From Clarireedia homoeocarpa (taxonomy: Eukaryota; Ascomycota; Leotiomycetes; Helotiales; Rutstroemiaceae), in assembly GCA_001465935.1 (NCBI GenBank), contig LNKV01000064.1, forward strand, positions 9,418 to 73,417: a stretch of DNA of 64,000 bases, given 5' to 3'. Made by a program: the position numbers and the translations under genes. The notes below the pieces were generated by a model. That model was not told where the DNA came from. It ran no database searches and worked only from the letters and a program-made list of their open reading frames with translations. This document shows, piece after piece, positions 54,532 through 64,000 of the stretch; position 1 is the stretch's first letter; the number at the start of each line of letters is the position of its first letter.

Positions 54532-54964
54532 ACGTGGTTTACTATTAAGCGGGCCATATCATCAAACAGGCCACTCCAAAATGCACCCAAATTTGACAAA
54601 TTCAGATATTCGATTTCAAATCACTGAAGAATGTATTAAGCTAAATTTTAAAATATCACTATTAGAAAACCTATAGAAGTCCGAATATAGATTATCAAGT
54701 TGAAAATATTAGTATATCTTGAGATCTTACATTTTGGGGGCCAAAACTGGCCAGCTAGGTCAGTTTGCAAGAACTACTAATTCTAGAAAGATTATAAATC
54801 CTGGAATCAGCTCAAATATGCTTCCTAATAAAGGCTTCTGAGTTTTAGCTTAAGAGACTAATCAATTATTTGATTCTAAATATCTGATTTTGTCGAATTT
54901 GGGTACATTTCGCTTAATAGTAAGCCACGTGATAATTTACACTTCGCTTAATAGTAAACCACGT
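54532..54964. mobile_element. Inverted-repeat element (MITE-like) 1
   Basis: The left arm starts acgtggtttactattaagcg and continues through cacccaaatttgacaaattc and agatattcgatttcaaat. The right arm, read in reverse complement, starts cacgtggcttactattaagc and then gives acccaaattcgacaaaatc and agatatttagaatcaaat. The arms therefore pair over about 100 bp with a short gap on the left. The right end is a tandem duplication of a 36-bp unit (cgcttaatagtaaaccacgt plus flank). It has no coding capacity. The outer boundary and target duplication are not clear. Confidence 0.6.
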
Positions 54965-55043
54965 GATAACTTACACTTTGACTTGTTGAAAGTCAGCTAG
55001 AGAATGTACTAAAGAATAATCTTATTCCGATATAACCTTAAAC

Positions 55044-55476
55044 AAGGGTTTTGCTAATCAACCGCGGGGCCCACATTTTGGTGCCGTACATCGGAGGTAC
55101 ACAACGTTACTACGTGACACTCATACAATTTTGATGTAAAACAAATGTCACGATCCATGATTTTTCCAAAAAAAAAAAAAAAAAAATTATTAAGATAGTT
55201 GACTGCGATACTAGGCGTCTACACTGTCGAATATCTGCCTCGGCATCAAGAGTATCGAATATCTGATACGGAATAGCTGGGCCAATTTGGATCTCAAAGG
55301 TATTTATCATAAAGTGTCAAAAAAAGTACATCCTCAATTATTATCTTATGTTTACTAATTATAATGTACTTATTTTCAATTGGGCGATAAAATTGTATGG
55401 CAACTACATTGAAAATAGGCGAACCTCCGAAAATCGGTACATAATATGGGCCCCGCGGTTGAGTAGCAAACCCCTT
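55044..55476. mobile_element. Inverted-repeat element (MITE-like) 2 with short target duplication
   Basis: The left terminus is aagggttttgctaatcaacc followed by gcggggccca. The right terminus in reverse complement is aaggggtttgctactcaacc followed by gcggggcccat. Similarity continues for about 60 bp to a shared cggaggt. The flanks aaac (55040-55043) and aaac (55477-55480) form a likely 4-bp target duplication; alternatively ttaa can be read at both edges. The 433-bp unit contains an A18 run near 55168 and no gene. It is a non-autonomous DNA transposon type of unknown superfamily. Confidence 0.7.
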
Positions 55477-55669
55477 AAACAATAATATACACAGTTCTAC
55501 TTATTGAGATCCCAACAGATATGGGTGCTGTCTAACATGTGCCGGATATCGCATACCTGCATAAAAGAACAGGAGCACAGGAGCATCACCTCCCGGTCAT
55601 ACCGGATTGCGTAGCTACTGCATTAAGCAGATGAATATCAAGGCCCACACTGCAAATCTAACAAAACCA

Positions 55670-56504
55670 TCAAATCAGGCTAGGGGTAGTCTGCAGAAAA
55701 TGCGCCACCTTACGCACCATAGCGGGGTCATGAGAAATCTCATATCCGCCAGTTGTCTCCACGATATGAGTCTTAGCAGCCGTGCAGAAGGTTGTCAGAA
55801 TAGTGGAGTCGCCCCGATATGTATCTTGGAAACCAATGACGTGCAAGGACGGGATATCGATGCAGCCCAAGGGGCCCCAGCGCAAAGGAGCCTGTCCAAA
55901 TGGCCAGAGTAGTGAGGTTCCTGCATCCCAGTTACCCTTGACTAGTGGATGGTAAGCAGCTCCAAAACCACTTGTAATATCGTCCGTGGAGCACACCACT
56001 TTGTGGGGGTTTAATGTCCCTCCAAGTGATCGATACTTTCCATCTTTCGATAGTGTAAATTCTGGACTATCTAGATTCCAACATTGAATTGCGCAGAAAA
56101 ACACGGCACATCGGAAGTCATTTCTGGGATGCTGGCGGGTGGAGTCGTGCAGAAGGTATGAGGCTGCGAGTGCTGCTCCATGGGAGAATCCCAAAATTCC
56201 ATCGAAGGGACCTTGTACGTCGATGAACTCTTCCAAGCGGTCAATCGCTGTCAGTACAGCACCTGGGGAAGGAACAGTGAAATATGAATAATATGGCCCC
56301 GGAAAGAACATGTCGACTCCTATTTGTGGCTGTCAGTCTCATGATACAAACAAGACCTGTTCGGAATTCCTGACCTGGCGCAGACGGAGTCTCTATTTCT
56401 CCCTGAAAGAAGACGAATTCATGACCTGGAAGCTGACGTCTGATCATGTATAACTGGACTTCGAGAATGGCATTCCCAGTACCATTGCCGTGCAAGCATA
56501 AGAA
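55670..56504 (-). pseudogene. FSH1/LovG-type serine hydrolase, 5' end lost at a breakpoint
   Basis: Minus-strand exons are about 56504-56375 and 56319-55670. The second begins VDMFFPGPYYSYF. The protein starts at CLHGNGTGNAILEVQLYM, the first strand of FSH1-family hydrolases (PF03959), but no ATG precedes it; a stop lies two codons upstream in frame. The nucleophile motif is GILGFSHGAALAASYLL and the acid loop is LHVIGFQDTYRGDS. The usual GGH before the last helix reads GGYEISHDP, so the catalytic His is doubtful. Members such as LovG release polyketide chains from highly reducing synthases. The gene abuts the truncated PKS on the opposite strand, so both were probably neighbours in one cluster before a rearrangement at about 56505. 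I judge it non-functional. Confidence 0.7.
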
Positions 56505-56513
56505 TCCTGCCTA

Positions 56514-59500
56514 CCGACCACAATATATTGAGGTCCACGGTACAGGCACTCAAGCGGGGGATCCTTTGGAAGCCGAAGCGCTAGCCACAGCCTTCTCACT
56601 CACATCATCACAACTAGGTGAGGCCCATCTGTTAGTGGGCAGCATCAAAACTGTCATCGGTCACACTGAAGGAGCTGCCGGATTAGCTGGAGTCTTAAAA
56701 GCATCTCTCGCAATACAACACGGCCTTATCCTGCCAAAACTCGGATTCGAACAATTGAATGGAAAGGTCGCACCATATTGTACCAACATGAGCGTGGCTA
56801 CCAGCGCACAGCCATGGCCGGTGATGGCACCCAACACTCCCCGTCGAGTCAGCATCAATAGCTTTGGATTTGGAGGAACTAATGCCCATGTAATCCTGGA
56901 GTCCGTGCCTCTACCAGCTGGAAATACATGTAAAAAGGCTTCTCTGTTACCAGCATGTGGCTCTTTCCTCCCTTATATGTTTTCCGCTGCCTCAGAACAA
57001 TCTTTGATCTCAATGCTGGAACGATATGAAAAATATCTTCAAAAACACCCATCCATTGATCCTACAGAGCTAATTTCCACGCTGGCATCCCGTCGATCTC
57101 TCCTCCCCGTTCGTGTTCGATTTCCCGTCTCTTCAATTGAGTCTCTTCAGCAAGCTATCAATAGTGCGCTTGAATCCGGAATGGTTGGATATCAATCCCC
57201 ACTGAAAAAATCGAAAATTCTCGGCATCTTCACCGGTCAAGGTGCGCAGTGGGCCCAGATGGGAATTGGGCTTTTAGCTGCTCATCCTAGCCTAACTGTC
57301 TTCCTTTGTGATTTAGATAAGGCTTTGCAATCACTTCCGGAAGGGGACCGTCCGACATGGAACCTTCGAGAGAAGTTGGAGCGGCCATCCGAGGAATCAC
57401 GAATTAATACTCCCGAAATCTGTCAGCCTGCCTGCACAGCCATCCAGATGATGCTCGGTCACCTCTTACAGAAAGTCTGTGGTGTCTCATTCTCCGCAAT
57501 CGTTGGCCATTCATCTGGGGAAATCGCCGCAGCATACTTTGCCGGCTTTTTACGCCCAGCTGACGCTATCCGCATTGCGTTTTATCGGGGTCTGCATGTA
57601 GGCCGATTCATGTCATCATCGCACCAAGAGGGCCGGATGCTGGCTGTAGGCCTGTCGCAAGATGCAGCGGAGGACCTGTTAGCAGCCGCCGAATTCCAGG
57701 GCCGACTATCCCTTGCGGCTGTGAATTCTCCATCTAGTGTGACTCTCTCTGGTGATAAAAATGCCATAGAGGAAGCTCAAGCCCAGATATCTAGCCGCAA
57801 AATCTTCAATCGGCTGCTCAATGTCCAAACCGCATATCACTCGCACCATATGTCAAAGTGCTCCTTAGCATATCAGGCTTCGCTTGAAGAATGTCAGGTT
57901 GAAGTATTGCGCCCCTCTGGCGACGCTCCGTGTTGGTACTCGAGTGTCCGATCAGGACAATCGATCTCTTCTGTGGACATGGACAAACTGGGAGCGTCCT
58001 ACTGGGTTGACAACTTGGTGAATCCAGTCATGTTCCATCATGCTATTCACAACGCTGTATCCCTCCAGCCTGATATCAATTTCTGTCTAGAAGTTGGTCC
58101 TCATCCCGCTCTGAAGAGTCCCGCAATGCAGACGATAACAGCTGTGCAAAAGAATCCTCCTCCGTACTCTGGCACGCTCAACCGAGCCAAGACTGATCTA
58201 GTGGCGTTTTCGGAATGCGTCGGGGACTTGTGGGTGCATTTGGGAAGTGCGAGAGTCCCACGCTTTGATGCTTCAGGGCACAACGTGTCGTTGGTCTAAC
58301 GATTTGAGAACTGACCAGTTGGGTTGACTAAAGGGTCATACCCTCGAAGGTCAGATCATTTTTCCCGCCACAGGTTACATTGCATTGACCTTGGAGGCTT
58401 GTACACAATTCGCTGCGGGGCGATCCATTCAGAGTATTACCCTGAAAGACGTCAAGTTTCTTAAAGCACTTCGCATTGATGAAGCTTCAGGGGCCAACAT
58501 CACTGTCACCATGGACGTGTCCCGAAATGAGGAGTCTGTCATTCAGGCAAAGCTGAATGTAGACATCCCTCCTACTGGAGATGATGGTAAATTCTTCAAT
58601 CCAATTCCTGAAGAAATTGTTGGCTCATCATACCAACCGCCTTACTTATTTCAGTTCCCTGGCTGAAATAGATGGCACGCCCTTGCCAGCCAAAGCCACC
58701 GTGCTTAATTTGGCCCATCTAGACGTGCAAACCTCTCAACCATCTGAGAAGGCTTGGCGAGGGCTGCAAAACCTCTTGGGAACAGCTCTGCACATGGTTT
58801 GGGTTACGGATAATTACTTAGGTGGAAACGCCTCATCCGGGCTGTCCACTGGTTTGGCTCGATCCTTGCTCCATGAAATGCCTCATTTGCGTCTGCAGAT
58901 GATTGACCTGAGCCACGAAGCAAAACCTGATATAGTGGCGTCATTAATCGCAAAGAATCTTCTGCGCCTGGCGAGAGATCATGACAATAATGAACTCTGG
59001 ACCACAGAGCCTGAGATGGCCATCGATGCAATGAGTCGGGTCCTGGTTCCACGGCTACAACCTTTGAGAATGGCCAACCACCGGTTGAACAGCTGCAGGA
59101 GGAAGATCACCACTCCAGTCCATGTTGGCAAAGATGAAATCGAATTGAAATGGCAGAATGATAACTTCATGCTGGTCGCCAAGGGCCCTCTTCACTCTTA
59201 TCAGGGCGGTTCTCGTGTCATCCGTACGACACGCTCGGCACTAGCAGCCCTGCCTACGCTTGTTGTGCCAATATATCTCAACCAAGGCGTGGACATCCGT
59301 TCGGGAGAAGTAGTTGTCGCCGCTTCCGATACCTTGTCATCTATCCTGACTGTGCCGGCATCTTCTTCAATCCCTGTTGATCTTGAGACGTCCACCCACC
59401 CCCAATATCTGGACCTTTTAGCTACCCACCTCTTGATCAAGTCTATTGTCGATAGAATTACCACAGGAAACAGTGTTTTGCTTTATGCCAGTGACTCTGC

Positions 59501-61235
59501 TGCAGCAATCCATGAAAAGTTGTGGTCATACCACCTGCATGCGAAACATTTTCAAGTACACTATATGACTGGAACGAAAGAGTTGGCCACCACCGCGTTA
59601 TGGCAATACTGTAATCCACAGGCCTCAACACGGCTCATCACATCAACTCTCCCTAAAGGCATTGGCATTTTCATCAACCTCTCAGGAAAAGATGCTGCAA
59701 CCAAAGTGCTGGACTCTCTGCCTCCCCATTGCCAGCAATTCACAGTTCCCTCGGCGATTGCGAGTACATCTTCAATCCCTTCCCTTCAGCCAACGATAGA
59801 CATGACTGGGCTGCTTACAAGCGCCCATGCCGCTGTTCAAAAGTATATCGAACTAAATTTTGCCGCCCAGATATCGAAGTATAACATCGCAGAGCTACTC
59901 GACCGCAAGCCCCAGGAATTCTCCGGCATCCCGATCGTAAACTGGTCATGCCCGACCCCGCTTCCTGTTAATTATCAACCGGTGGATACATCACAGCAGA
60001 TTCTGCGTCCCGATCGGACATACTGGCTTGTTGGATTGACAGGAGATCTGGGCCAGTCCCTCTGCGACTGGATGATCTCGCATGGTGCTCGAACCATTGT
60101 TCTCACCAGTCGACAACTTCAGATGCCCACTGACTGGGTCCAGAGACATCGGGATGACGGAGTCAATATTGTTTCTCTGGCAGGGTATGCAACTATTTCC
60201 CCTGCTCCTTTCCAATACTCGATGCAAGAGCTAACTATGCCAGCGATATCACCAATGCGGCCTCTTTGAAAGAGATTCACACCATCATCACAAACGAACA
60301 TCCTCCCCTCGATGGCATAGCCAGCGGCGCAATGGTGATGCGCGAGAATTTATTCCAACAAACAACTGCTGAAGAATTTAGTCAGGTCGTTCAGCCCAAG
60401 GTACAGGGTCTGCAGAACCTAGATGATCTCGTTGGCGACCGACCCTTGCTATTTTTCATTGCATTCTCTTCAATTCTGGCAACACTAGGTAATCTCGGGC
60501 AGAGTGCGTATACAGCCGCCAACGTGGCATCCGAGGTATTAATCGTGCGCCACCGACAGCGCAAACTGGCCGGCTCAGTAATCCAGATCTCCCGCATGAC
60601 AGATATTGGATATGTGAAGCGCCAACGATCCACATACTCGACACAGGAAATGGATCGATTAGACGCATACTGTCTGCCCATGGGTGAGCGACAGCTACAC
60701 GCCTTATTTGCTGAAGGAATTTTGGCTGGTCGACTGCAGCACAACTCCATGCCTGTTATCACGGCAGGAATTCCCAGGGTTTCACCCAATAGAGCGGGAA
60801 ATGCGGCTTGGATGAAGAATATCCGGTTCTCGCACTATTGGGAGCAGAAACCATTACACCAGGACAATCGAGTTGAGAAGAATGCAGGCAATGCTTCGAT
60901 CCGAACCCGGTTGTCAAGGTCTCAATCGATTGATGAAGCACAAGCGATCGTCCGGGGTGAGTGGGCACCGTTTCTTCTAATGAGCGAGTTGTACTGATTA
61001 TTTCCTAGACGGTGTCACTACCAAGATTCGAACAAGTCTCCATCTCCCATCTGATCAGCCTGTCGCGGAGCATGCGGCTTTAGTCGACCTTAGGGTGGAT
61101 TCGCTGGTTGCGGTTGACATCCGGGCGTGGACGATGGCCGAGCTGGGGGTTGATATACCAGTTATGAGGATTTTGGCTGGCATCACCGTAGGTGATATTG
61201 TTGGTAATGTCATGAGGCCTATTGAAGTATCATAG
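56514..61235 (+). pseudogene. Highly reducing polyketide synthase, truncated and internally deleted
   Basis: Domains in order follow. KS C-terminal third: IEVHGTGTQAGDPLEAEA, SIKTVIGHTEGAAGLAG and INSFGFGGTNAHVILES, with the KS N-terminus and active Cys missing. AT: GIFTGQGAQWAQMG, VGHSSGEIAAAYFAGFL, AYHSHHM. A partial DH after a stop at 58299: GHTLEGQIIFPATGY. Then, in another frame from about 58655, the pseudo-KR part (MVWVTDNYLGG, GLARSLLHE). KR: WLVGLTGDLGQSLCDWMISH, then intron 60185-60243, then FSSILATLGNLGQSAYTAANV. Last comes an ACP after intron 60957-61008 (VDSLVAVDIRAW, with its phosphopantetheine Ser). I find no methyltransferase or enoylreductase, and the rest of DH is gone. The spliced introns and intact motifs show it was once a normal HR-PKS. 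A shared cluster with the FSH1 hydrolase is likely. Confidence 0.85.
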
Positions 61236-62356
61236 ACGGAAATAATCAGAAGTTTGGTCGGAGAGGGGGCTCCGGGGTCATTGTAACGATCCGGTACTCT
61301 GTAGGCGCCCATACCTAAAAATGCCAATCAAAGCATTGCACTCATGATCCTTAAAAACAATATCTTCAAACAATTCAAATCCAACTAGCTGTCTACATAC
61401 ACTATCTGTCCTGTTCGAATTTTTCAGCTCTCTTGCTTTACCTAATAGCGATTTTATAGTATTGAAGTAGTGGGGTAGTAATAATATAAGACCCTTAAAC
61501 TTGTAGTATATCATATAACTCGTGGAGCCATAGGACCTTAGGCTCAGTAGCCAGTGCTACAGTAGAACCTTTGGCTTAGTCAGAACAAAAAGGCACGTGA
61601 TGTATAAGTTGGAGCCTTTTAGAGCTTAGGACCCAAGGAGCCAGGAGCCTAGGAGCCTAGGATCCAGAGGAGCTCTATAGAGAACGAAGGTCTATATAAC
61701 AGATAGGATTTCTTTTACTATGCAGAGCCTCGAGCTCAAGGTAATCATTATACTTAGTTTCATATCCCAGTCCCGTCTGCATCTCGCTTCCAGAGGCAGA
61801 AGCGGGAGGTAGCAGCCCCATCCGTTTTCCGGAAGTAGTCAATTGAGTAATACGGAAGGTCTGCTTCCAGTCTGTAATATCTCACGAAGACGAACTGGAG
61901 GGATTGTAGCAAATCGCATATTTCAAAATGTGAGATCTTGAGTATGGATGTAAGAACGAAGGCATGGGAGACCTGGTTGAAGGCTGGTATAGTGGAAGAC
62001 AAATGTGAGATGTGATATCGCCATGTTTATAACCTGTGTAAGGCTCGGAATATGACTGTACTTCCTAATCGAAAAGAGGCGTACGTGTAATGCGGCTGTA
62101 GTTTCGTGGGAATAATTTTCCTAATTCAGTAATTGTTATCTCGTAGAAACAAATTACTGTCCTTGACCCTGAAGCCTGCATGTAAATTCTGTATTGCCGA
62201 CATGGTTGGCAATCTTCGATAGCACAACCATAGCCCTTCTCTAAGAACTGCCTAGACATCCTTCTCCATTTGGCCAAATCTAAAGGAGCGAGGTCCTCCT
62301 GACGATGTGCAACAAAAGACTCCCCTACTGAACTTGCTCATGTGCTTTGCATAAGA
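61236..62356. other. Intergenic with ggagcc-type short repeats
   Basis: No gene is recognised. From about 61520 to 61680 words such as ggagccataggaccttaggc and aggagcctaggagcctagg recur several times in both orientations, a degenerate simple repeat. The rest shows nothing. Confidence 0.45.
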
Positions 62357-63233
62357 TCAGTCATTGCAAAGGTCTTCCAGTATAGTAAGCATCCTCTTCT
62401 GTAAATCTACCAGATCACTTTCATCGATCATCGTCTTTTCCACTCCAGAACCATTGGCGGCATTCGGACCAGGTTCAATCTTCCCTGAAGTTCTTACCAG
62501 TTCGCTCTTTGTCCCGAAGAATGGGACTCCCAAGCTCCTCAGTTTTCCATTCATCTCTCGTACCATTTGGGTTTGAGCTTTATAAACCTTCATATCGAAA
62601 GTCTCTAACTCCCTGGCCAATTCTTCCGGGCTTGTATTGGAAGCACCAGTCGAAGTTGAGCCTCCGACTGCTTTTCTGGATGGAAGAGTCAGCTTAGGTC
62701 ACCAACAACAGTAGCAAGTCAACTTACAGCACCTCTTCCAACTTTCTTTGGCCTTCTTTCCTGGCCTGTTGCTTCTCGATCAGTGCCTGTCGGCCCTTCC
62801 ACCATTGCTCTTCATGCTCGTGTTGCACTTTAATCATCTTTGCGTAGAACTTAGTGACCGACCAGAATTACATCTGATGAATGAGGTAACATACCTTTCT
62901 GATTTCTTGGAGCACTTGATCGTGCTTGGCCACTGTCCTCATCACACATCTCAGTCCAGCACTCCATTCGATAATTGTAGCCGGATCAACGACTTTTGCG
63001 TTGTTCGAGGGTGCTGGTGTCGGGGCCGACGACATTGGTACAGGCCATTGTTGCTGTTGGCTCGCTGAACCATGTGACCCAACATGCGGTTGCTGCAGTG
63101 AGGCTTGGGGATAGGGATGTTGATGTTGATGCTGAGATTGAGGTTGAGTCTGAGGCTGAGGCTGAGGTTGGGACAGACCGGCTAAAATTTTCATCACAGA
63201 TGCTAGATCCGGGGTTTGGTTTTCAGAGGCCAT
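62357..63233 (-). CDS. DUF2458-family coiled-coil protein
   Basis: Minus-strand exons are 63233-62895, 62837-62728 and 62675-62357, giving 255 residues. The N-terminus is a Gln/Pro/His-rich low-complexity region (PQPQPQTQPQSQHQHQHPYP). The conserved core starts DPATIIEWSAGLRCVMRTVA, continues HDQVLQEIRK and, after the first intron, QHEHEEQWWKGRQALIEKQQ, then the KLEEVL helix. This matches my memory of the uncharacterised fungal family PF10454 (DUF2458). The C-terminal part is helical (LARELETFDMKVYKAQTQMV; LVDLQKRMLTILEDL). No catalytic residues are apparent; a scaffold or complex subunit is likely. It is divergent from the small gene at 63634. Confidence 0.75.
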
Positions 63234-63633
63234 TGTGTTGCGATATATCTGTCGCTCCTTTGCTCGTGACGTGTGCGTATGTTCTTTTGGTGGATGAGAG
63301 TCGTTATCGGTAGAAAATGTATAGCATATTATCACCTTCGCAGCTAAGCTTTTCAGTCGTCCCAAGAGCTCTTATAGTATTCCTCGATATCCAAGGTAGC
63401 TGCTGTGGTGTTTTTCGCCAATTTGAGTTGTATCTACATCTAATACTCGTTCATTGCAGGAGCTTGAATAACGGACTCAGCAGGGATGCGGGTCTTTCCG
63501 CCCCGCTAAGAAATCTCACTGCAGTTGTCATCGACTTGCAAAACAAAAAAACTCGCCTGACAATCCGGGTTCATCACCAATGTAACAACAGGACCTCAAA
63601 ATCCCAATTTAATCGTCTAATTACAATTTCAAG
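63234..63633. promoter_or_regulatory. Divergent promoter region
   Basis: This gap of 400 bp separates the starts of the DUF2458 gene (minus) and the small membrane-protein gene (plus). No specific motif is identified. Confidence 0.4.
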
Positions 63634-64000
63634 ATGCCGCGCTCAGCAGCAGATGCAACACGATTCACATCCACTACACCCCATGCCTCAGCCAAACAAT
63701 CACTAAGCAAAATGACGAGTGCCATGACCCCTCACAAGCAACCGGGACCACCAGGAGAGACACCACAGCAGAGAGTGAAGAGGTTAAGAGCTGCGGCGGA
63801 CAGAGCGCGAGAAGCGCAGATTTCGACATTTGATAAATTTCTTGTGAAGGGGAGAGTATGGGCGGATAAAGCGCATAGGTTTACGGCATTGAGCTTGATT
63901 GGCATTACTTGTATGGTTATTCTCTGCACAGATTCCCCGTCAATGGGGAGTTTCAAGAATCCCGATTAGACCGGTAGTTTGTGCCTATCGAAGCAATACA
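63634..64000 (+). CDS. Small, probably mitochondrial membrane protein, 3' end outside the window
   Basis: The frame starts at 63634. The N-terminal part is Ser/Thr/Ala-rich and basic, then comes ETPQQRVKRLRAAADRAREA, ISTFDKFLVKGRVWADKAHR and FTALSLIGITCMV, the start of a membrane helix. This layout recalls a conserved family of short fungal inner-membrane proteins, but I cannot name it. In the given frame a stop appears at 63967-63969. However, a donor-like GTATGG near 63911, in the middle of the helix, suggests an intron there, with the remaining exon beyond 64000. I therefore treat the 3' end as unknown. It is divergent from the DUF2458 gene. Confidence 0.6.

Noticed and set aside
55038..55478. 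piggyBac assignment for inverted-repeat element 2 from ttaa at both edges
   Set aside because: With ttaa as target, the termini no longer align base for base (four extra bases on the left); the aaac reading keeps them symmetric. It is left open, not claimed.
60185..60269. Frameshift mutation in the PKS ketoreductase
   Set aside because: GTATGC, GCTAAC and CCAG signals define a normal 59-bp intron whose removal gives SLAGDITNAASLKE, so this break is splicing, not decay.

Overview
The window is genomic DNA of a filamentous ascomycete (Pezizomycotina, possibly Leotiomycetes-like; the class is a guess). Evidence: short 45-110 bp GT-AG introns with CTAAY/CTGAY branch sites; fungus-only families (HET domain, Clr5, Zn2Cys6, copper fist, KGG stress protein, FSH1 hydrolase, highly reducing polyketide synthase); secreted plant cell wall enzymes (GH78, GH11 with CBM1, a pectin lyase relic); and AT-rich repeat islands whose differences are almost all C-to-T and G-to-A, as expected from repeat-induced point mutation (RIP). 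Exons were assembled by eye from splice signals and protein continuity; exon coordinates are given in each entry.

Layout. 1-10.1 kb is a repeat-rich accessory island: two related gag-only LTR retroelements (one in a tandem array with a shared LTR), a HET gene with an Asn/Met-rich tail, a second orphan gene, a directly repeated 120-bp block upstream of both genes, and codon-phased minisatellites. 10.1-15 kb: a GNAT-like gene divergent from an altered PlsC acyltransferase, a pectin lyase relic and an MDR oxidoreductase. 17.3-20.6 kb: an ACS-type MFS transporter and a Ypd1-like phosphorelay protein that lacks its phospho-accepting histidine. 23-28.3 kb: secreted GH78 and GH11-CBM1 enzymes. 29.5-37.9 kb: a frameshifted orphan gene, an extended SDR, an alpha/beta hydrolase, a secreted crotonase and a Clr5 protein. 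39.3-53.6 kb: a divergent sulfide-oxidation pair (persulfide dioxygenase and sulfide:quinone oxidoreductase), a Zn2Cys6 regulator, two small stress-type genes, a copper-fist factor and an ADGF-type adenosine deaminase. 53.6-61.2 kb: two inverted-repeat elements and the wreck of a polyketide locus, in which a truncated FSH1/LovG-type hydrolase and a truncated HR-PKS are fused head to head. 62.3-64 kb: a DUF2458 gene and a small membrane protein cut by the window end.

The strongest leads are the pseudo-phosphotransfer protein at 19.9-20.6 kb, the FSH1/PKS breakpoint at about 56.5 kb, the tandem LTR array at the left edge, the shared block upstream of two orphan genes, and the deaminase with a coiled-coil insertion and RS-rich tail. 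Several gene-free stretches hold nothing I can name and are recorded as such.
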